From positions 1 to 7,730 of the forward strand of contig JAZQBL010000032.1 of NCBI GenBank assembly GCA_045545665.1: 7,730 nucleotides of DNA, given 5' to 3'. This stretch comes from RGIG7213 sp045545665 (GTDB lineage: Bacteria > Bacillota > Clostridia > Oscillospirales > CAG-272). Each line of letters starts with the position of its first letter. Within the stretch, counting starts at the first letter, position 1. The translations under genes and the position numbers were made by a program. Below the pieces are notes generated by a model. It did not search any database. It was given only the letters and a program-made list of their open reading frames with translations, and was not told where the DNA came from. This document shows, piece by piece, positions 6,787-7,730 of the stretch.

Positions 6787-6830
6787 CGTAAATGTGTATC
6801 TTGATTTAAAGCTGAACGAAATTTTACGCC
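6765..6830 (+). repeat. Hairpin repeat element, copy B
   Basis: The opening 25 nt are identical to copy A. The 8-bp stem is GGCGTAAA (6785-6792) with TTTACGCC (6823-6830), around a loop of about 30 nt containing AGCTGAACGAAAT. Compared with copy A, both stem sides changed at one position (G-C to A-T), which keeps the pairing. This argues that the RNA or DNA fold is maintained. Confidence 0.8.
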
Positions 6831-6849
6831 TGCTTAGTACGTGATAAAC

Positions 6850-7080
6850 GGGTGTTAAAACCCACAAGAGAACTATGGAGTCCGGACTTTCCGTCGTGGG
6901 AATGCAGACCTCCCGAAGGCTTCCTGTTTAAAGCTGTAGCTGCACGATCCTCTCGGATGTTGGTAGCACAAAGCGCGGAAGAGGACACCAACCTGCAATG
7001 CAGGGTTTCTCAATGCTCGCTTACACGGCTCGGCGGGGTATCTTATAAAAATTCAAGAAGCAAGTGCTTTTGCAGTTTTT
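6850..7080 (+). ncRNA. Candidate structured non-coding RNA, family not identified
   Basis: This gene-free block is more GC-rich than the AT-rich DNA on either side and ends in a terminator on the plus side. Visible pairings are GGGT/ACCC (6850-6853 with 6860-6863), competing with CCCAC/GTGGG (6861-6865 with 6896-6900); TGCAG/CTGCA (6903-6907 with 6993-6997); CTTCC/GGAAG (6920-6924 with 6977-6981); TGT-GCTGC/GGTAGC-ACA (6935-6943 with 6963-6970, one bulge); and an ATCC/GGAT hairpin with a TCTC loop (6947-6958). Nested, these make a rod of about 95 nt with large bulges. Strand is uncertain: the minus strand has a TATAAGAT box (7040-7047) and an RNase P CR-I-like word, whereas a terminator supports the plus strand. 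It was compared from memory with 6S, SRP, tmRNA and RNase P RNA; none fits throughout. Confidence 0.5.
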
Positions 7081-7097
7081 ATTATTTAATAAAAAAT

Positions 7098-7143
7098 ACC
7101 ACCCGAAAAAGAATTCTTTTCGTTCTTCTTCGGGTGGTTTTTT
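7098..7143 (+). terminator. Strong bidirectional terminator
   Basis: CCACCCGAA (7099-7107) pairs with TTCGGGTGG (7129-7137), extended outward by an A-T pair and inward by AAGAA/TTCTT (7109-7113 with 7123-7127), with a loop of about 9 nt. A T6 run follows on the plus strand (7138-7143), and the minus strand also runs into TATTTTTTATT. It can end the plus-strand RNA and, about 100 nt past its stop codon, the minus-strand surface-protein gene. Confidence 0.88.
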
Positions 7144-7240
7144 ATACCTTAACAATCGGAATTTTATGCAGCAAAGCCCTCTTGTTTGCAGAAATACCGG
7201 CTTTCGTATTTCTTTTCGGGCGTCTGCTTTTTTTATTTTT

Positions 7241-7730
7241 TTATTTTTTCTTTATTTTTTGGAATACGAGGATCGCACCTGCCGCTGTCAGCACCACCGC
7301 AAAGACGGATGTGATAATAATCGTGACGGACGTACCGTTTCTGCCGTCTGAGGAATTATGCGTATCTGTAAGCTGTGACGTGGAAAAAGTTACGTCGTGC
7401 GATATATCGACCGTCGTTTCAAAGCTTCCGCTCGTTTCGTCCGTATCCTCTTCGGGTGAGGTCTGCTCCGTTGCCGTCGTTATCATACCGACAGTCTCAG
7501 AGGGAGGCGCTGTCGTTGTTTTTGAAAAATTATTCGTCTTTACCGTGTGGATCACCTCTTCGCACGGCGTATCCGTATGACCGTCGGAAAAAAGTCCTTC
7601 GGTGAGCGTGACTGACACCGTGTCGTTTTCATCGACTGACAGTATTTCAAATTCGATATCGAACAATTGAATACTTTCTTTTATTTCCGCCGAGGAATAA
7701 AACATAAACCTCAAAAAGCCTTCGCCTTCG
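7241..7730 (-). CDS. C-terminal part of a membrane-anchored surface protein, cut by window edge
   Basis: The frame is open from the right edge (E-G-E-G-F-L-R-F-M-F-Y-S-S) to a TAA at 7241-7243, about 163 codons, so the true start lies outside. A TTG at 7712-7714 should not be taken as the start, because coding-like sequence continues upstream of it. The first 45 or so residues alternate hydrophobic and polar positions like beta strands (IQLFDIEFEILSV) and could be the end of a cohesin-like or Ig-like domain; this is weak inference. A Ser/Thr/Glu-rich stalk of roughly 80 residues follows, then one membrane helix (SVTIIITSVFAVVLTAAGAILVF) and a basic tail (QKIKKK). This is the layout of a surface protein held by a C-terminal helix, without an LPXTG sortase signal. 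The ligand or enzymatic part is not visible. Confidence 0.75.
   Translation of the reverse strand, partial: EGEGFLRFMFYSSAEIKESIQLFDIEFEILSVDENDTVSVTLTEGLFSDGHTDTPCEEVIHTVKTNNFSKTTTAPPSETVGMITTATEQTSPEEDTDETSGSFETTVDISHDVTFSTSQLTDTHNSSDGRNGTSVTIIITSVFAVVLTAAGAILVFQKIKKK

Noticed and set aside
6650..6830. CRISPR array
   Set aside because: There are only two units, the repeat is a 66-67 nt hairpin element rather than a short repeat with uniform spacers, and no cas gene is present.
6650..7047. A complete minus-strand RNase P RNA gene
   Set aside because: Only the CR-I word is present. No CR-IV or CR-V word is visible downstream, and the downstream DNA is AT-rich repeat sequence.
7191..7212. 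Small hairpin GAAATAC/GTATTTC as a terminator
   Set aside because: It has only 7 bp with an 8-nt loop and no T-run on the minus strand; the stronger hairpin at 7098-7143 explains termination.
6852..7580. A 242-codon plus-strand open frame
   Set aside because: It crosses the candidate RNA, the strong terminator and the antisense of the surface-protein gene; its composition is erratic and no domain is recognisable.

Overview
The window looks like a chromosomal segment from an anaerobic Clostridia-type Firmicute, possibly an Oscillospiraceae/Ruminococcaceae gut lineage. The evidence is an rnf operon in the clostridial order C-D-G-E-A-B, strong AGGAGG-type ribosome binding sites, a Soj-like ParA, a DUF1292 (YrzB-like) protein, and moderate GC with AT-rich promoters. 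No rRNA or tRNA gene is visible, so the taxonomy is inference.

Layout. Positions 1-141 are one end of an insertion sequence, most likely IS3 family: a TG-tipped terminus and the first codons of an OrfA-like transposase gene that runs off the left edge. Positions 142-362 are intergenic, with a GC-rich REP-like palindrome and a strong terminator. Positions 363-6086 are a tight minus-strand operon, rnfC-rnfD-rnfG-rnfE-rnfA-rnfB-parA. Its genes overlap or nearly touch, and it is driven by a sigma-A-type promoter at about 6124-6152. The Rnf complex is a membrane ferredoxin:NAD+ oxidoreductase coupled to Na+ or H+ transport. Its Fe-S motifs, both FMN-threonine sites and the paired membrane cysteines are all visible. 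A parA without parB ends the operon, and its start codon lies inside rnfB.

A divergent plus-strand unit begins at a perfect-consensus promoter (TTGACA, 17 nt, TATAAT) and encodes a very acidic DUF1292 protein (6320-6619). About 520 bp of gene-free but structured DNA follow. It holds two copies of a 66-67 nt hairpin element with a compensatory stem change, a large inverted repeat between them, a GC-rich block of about 190 nt that looks like a structured RNA, and a bidirectional terminator. The block carries a 20-nt word complementary to the universally conserved CR-I region of RNase P RNA, but the rest of RNase P is absent. This is the best candidate here for something undescribed. Positions 7241-7730 are the C-terminal part of a minus-strand surface protein with a Ser/Thr-rich stalk and membrane anchor, cut by the right edge.
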